Part shown: piece after piece, positions 21,271 to 21,297 of the stretch
Position numbering within the stretch: position 1 is the stretch's first letter
How the letters are laid out: every line of letters begins with the position of its first letter
Assembly: GCA_040756735.1 (NCBI GenBank)
Contig: JBFLYC010000041.1
Location: forward strand, 1 to 21,297
DNA length: 21,297 bases
Reading direction: 5' to 3'
Source of the DNA: JBFLYC01 sp040756735
GTDB lineage: Bacteria > Bacillota > DSM-16504 > Desulfitibacterales > Desulfitibacteraceae
Notes under the pieces: model-generated
Seen by the model: only the letters and a program-made list of their open reading frames with translations
Databases searched by the model: none
What the model was told of the DNA's origin: nothing
Position numbers and translations under genes: made by a program

Positions 21271-21297
21271 CTGAGGGTGTCAGGGGGGGGCAGGGGT

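Overview
The window looks like low-GC Firmicutes DNA, most likely a member of the Clostridia. The signs are strong GAGGTGG-type ribosome binding sites, frequent GTG/TTG starts, many S-layer homology (SLH) proteins, a MalT/BTAD-type giant regulator, and scattered GGGGACGGTTC-type palindromes that I associate with anaerobic Firmicutes. I cannot name the species. The window starts inside a repeat that recurs at 2494 and ends in a short tandem repeat, so it may be a whole contig broken at repeats.

Layout. 1-480: first copy of a duplicated SLH leader region. 545-1954: a DUF234-type ATPase with its own promoter. 2065-3225: a broken SLH gene, the second copy of the leader region and two small genes (54 and 29 aa) that gene callers would miss. 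3298-5076: a membrane-bound LuxR-type regulator and a 97-aa protein. 5229-6764: a divergent 511-aa protein with an N-terminal helix-turn-helix, separated from the 97-aa gene by a palindromic operator. 6804-6975: a decayed second copy of the 97-aa gene with the same operator. 7039-8787: a frameshifted SLH/beta-repeat surface protein preceded by a 66-aa protein. 8992-12224: one large STAND-ATPase/TPR/BTAD regulator split in two by a third copy of an 8-bp repeat. 12398-14328: two more damaged SLH genes. 14615-15519: a DUF6922-like/AbiEii-like gene pair. 15931-20466: an efflux operon (TolC remnant, ABC ATPase, FtsX-type permease, HlyD-type adaptor). 20629-21255: its divergent TetR regulator.

How it fits together. 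About two thirds of the window (1-14.4 kb) is a surface-protein region. Small proteins and large signal-integrating regulators sit among SLH genes, and every SLH gene seen is damaged by a different lesion (nonsense, single-base frameshift, truncation). REP-like palindromes lie at several of the truncation points. The large regulator appears to be switched off by an 8-bp slippage repeat, which suggests either phase variation or recent decay. The last 5.4 kb is an ordinary TetR-controlled MacAB-like efflux locus whose TolC-like gene has been reduced to its last 45 codons.

All frame-breaking lesions assume the base calls are right. If the assembly carries indel errors, some broken genes would be intact.
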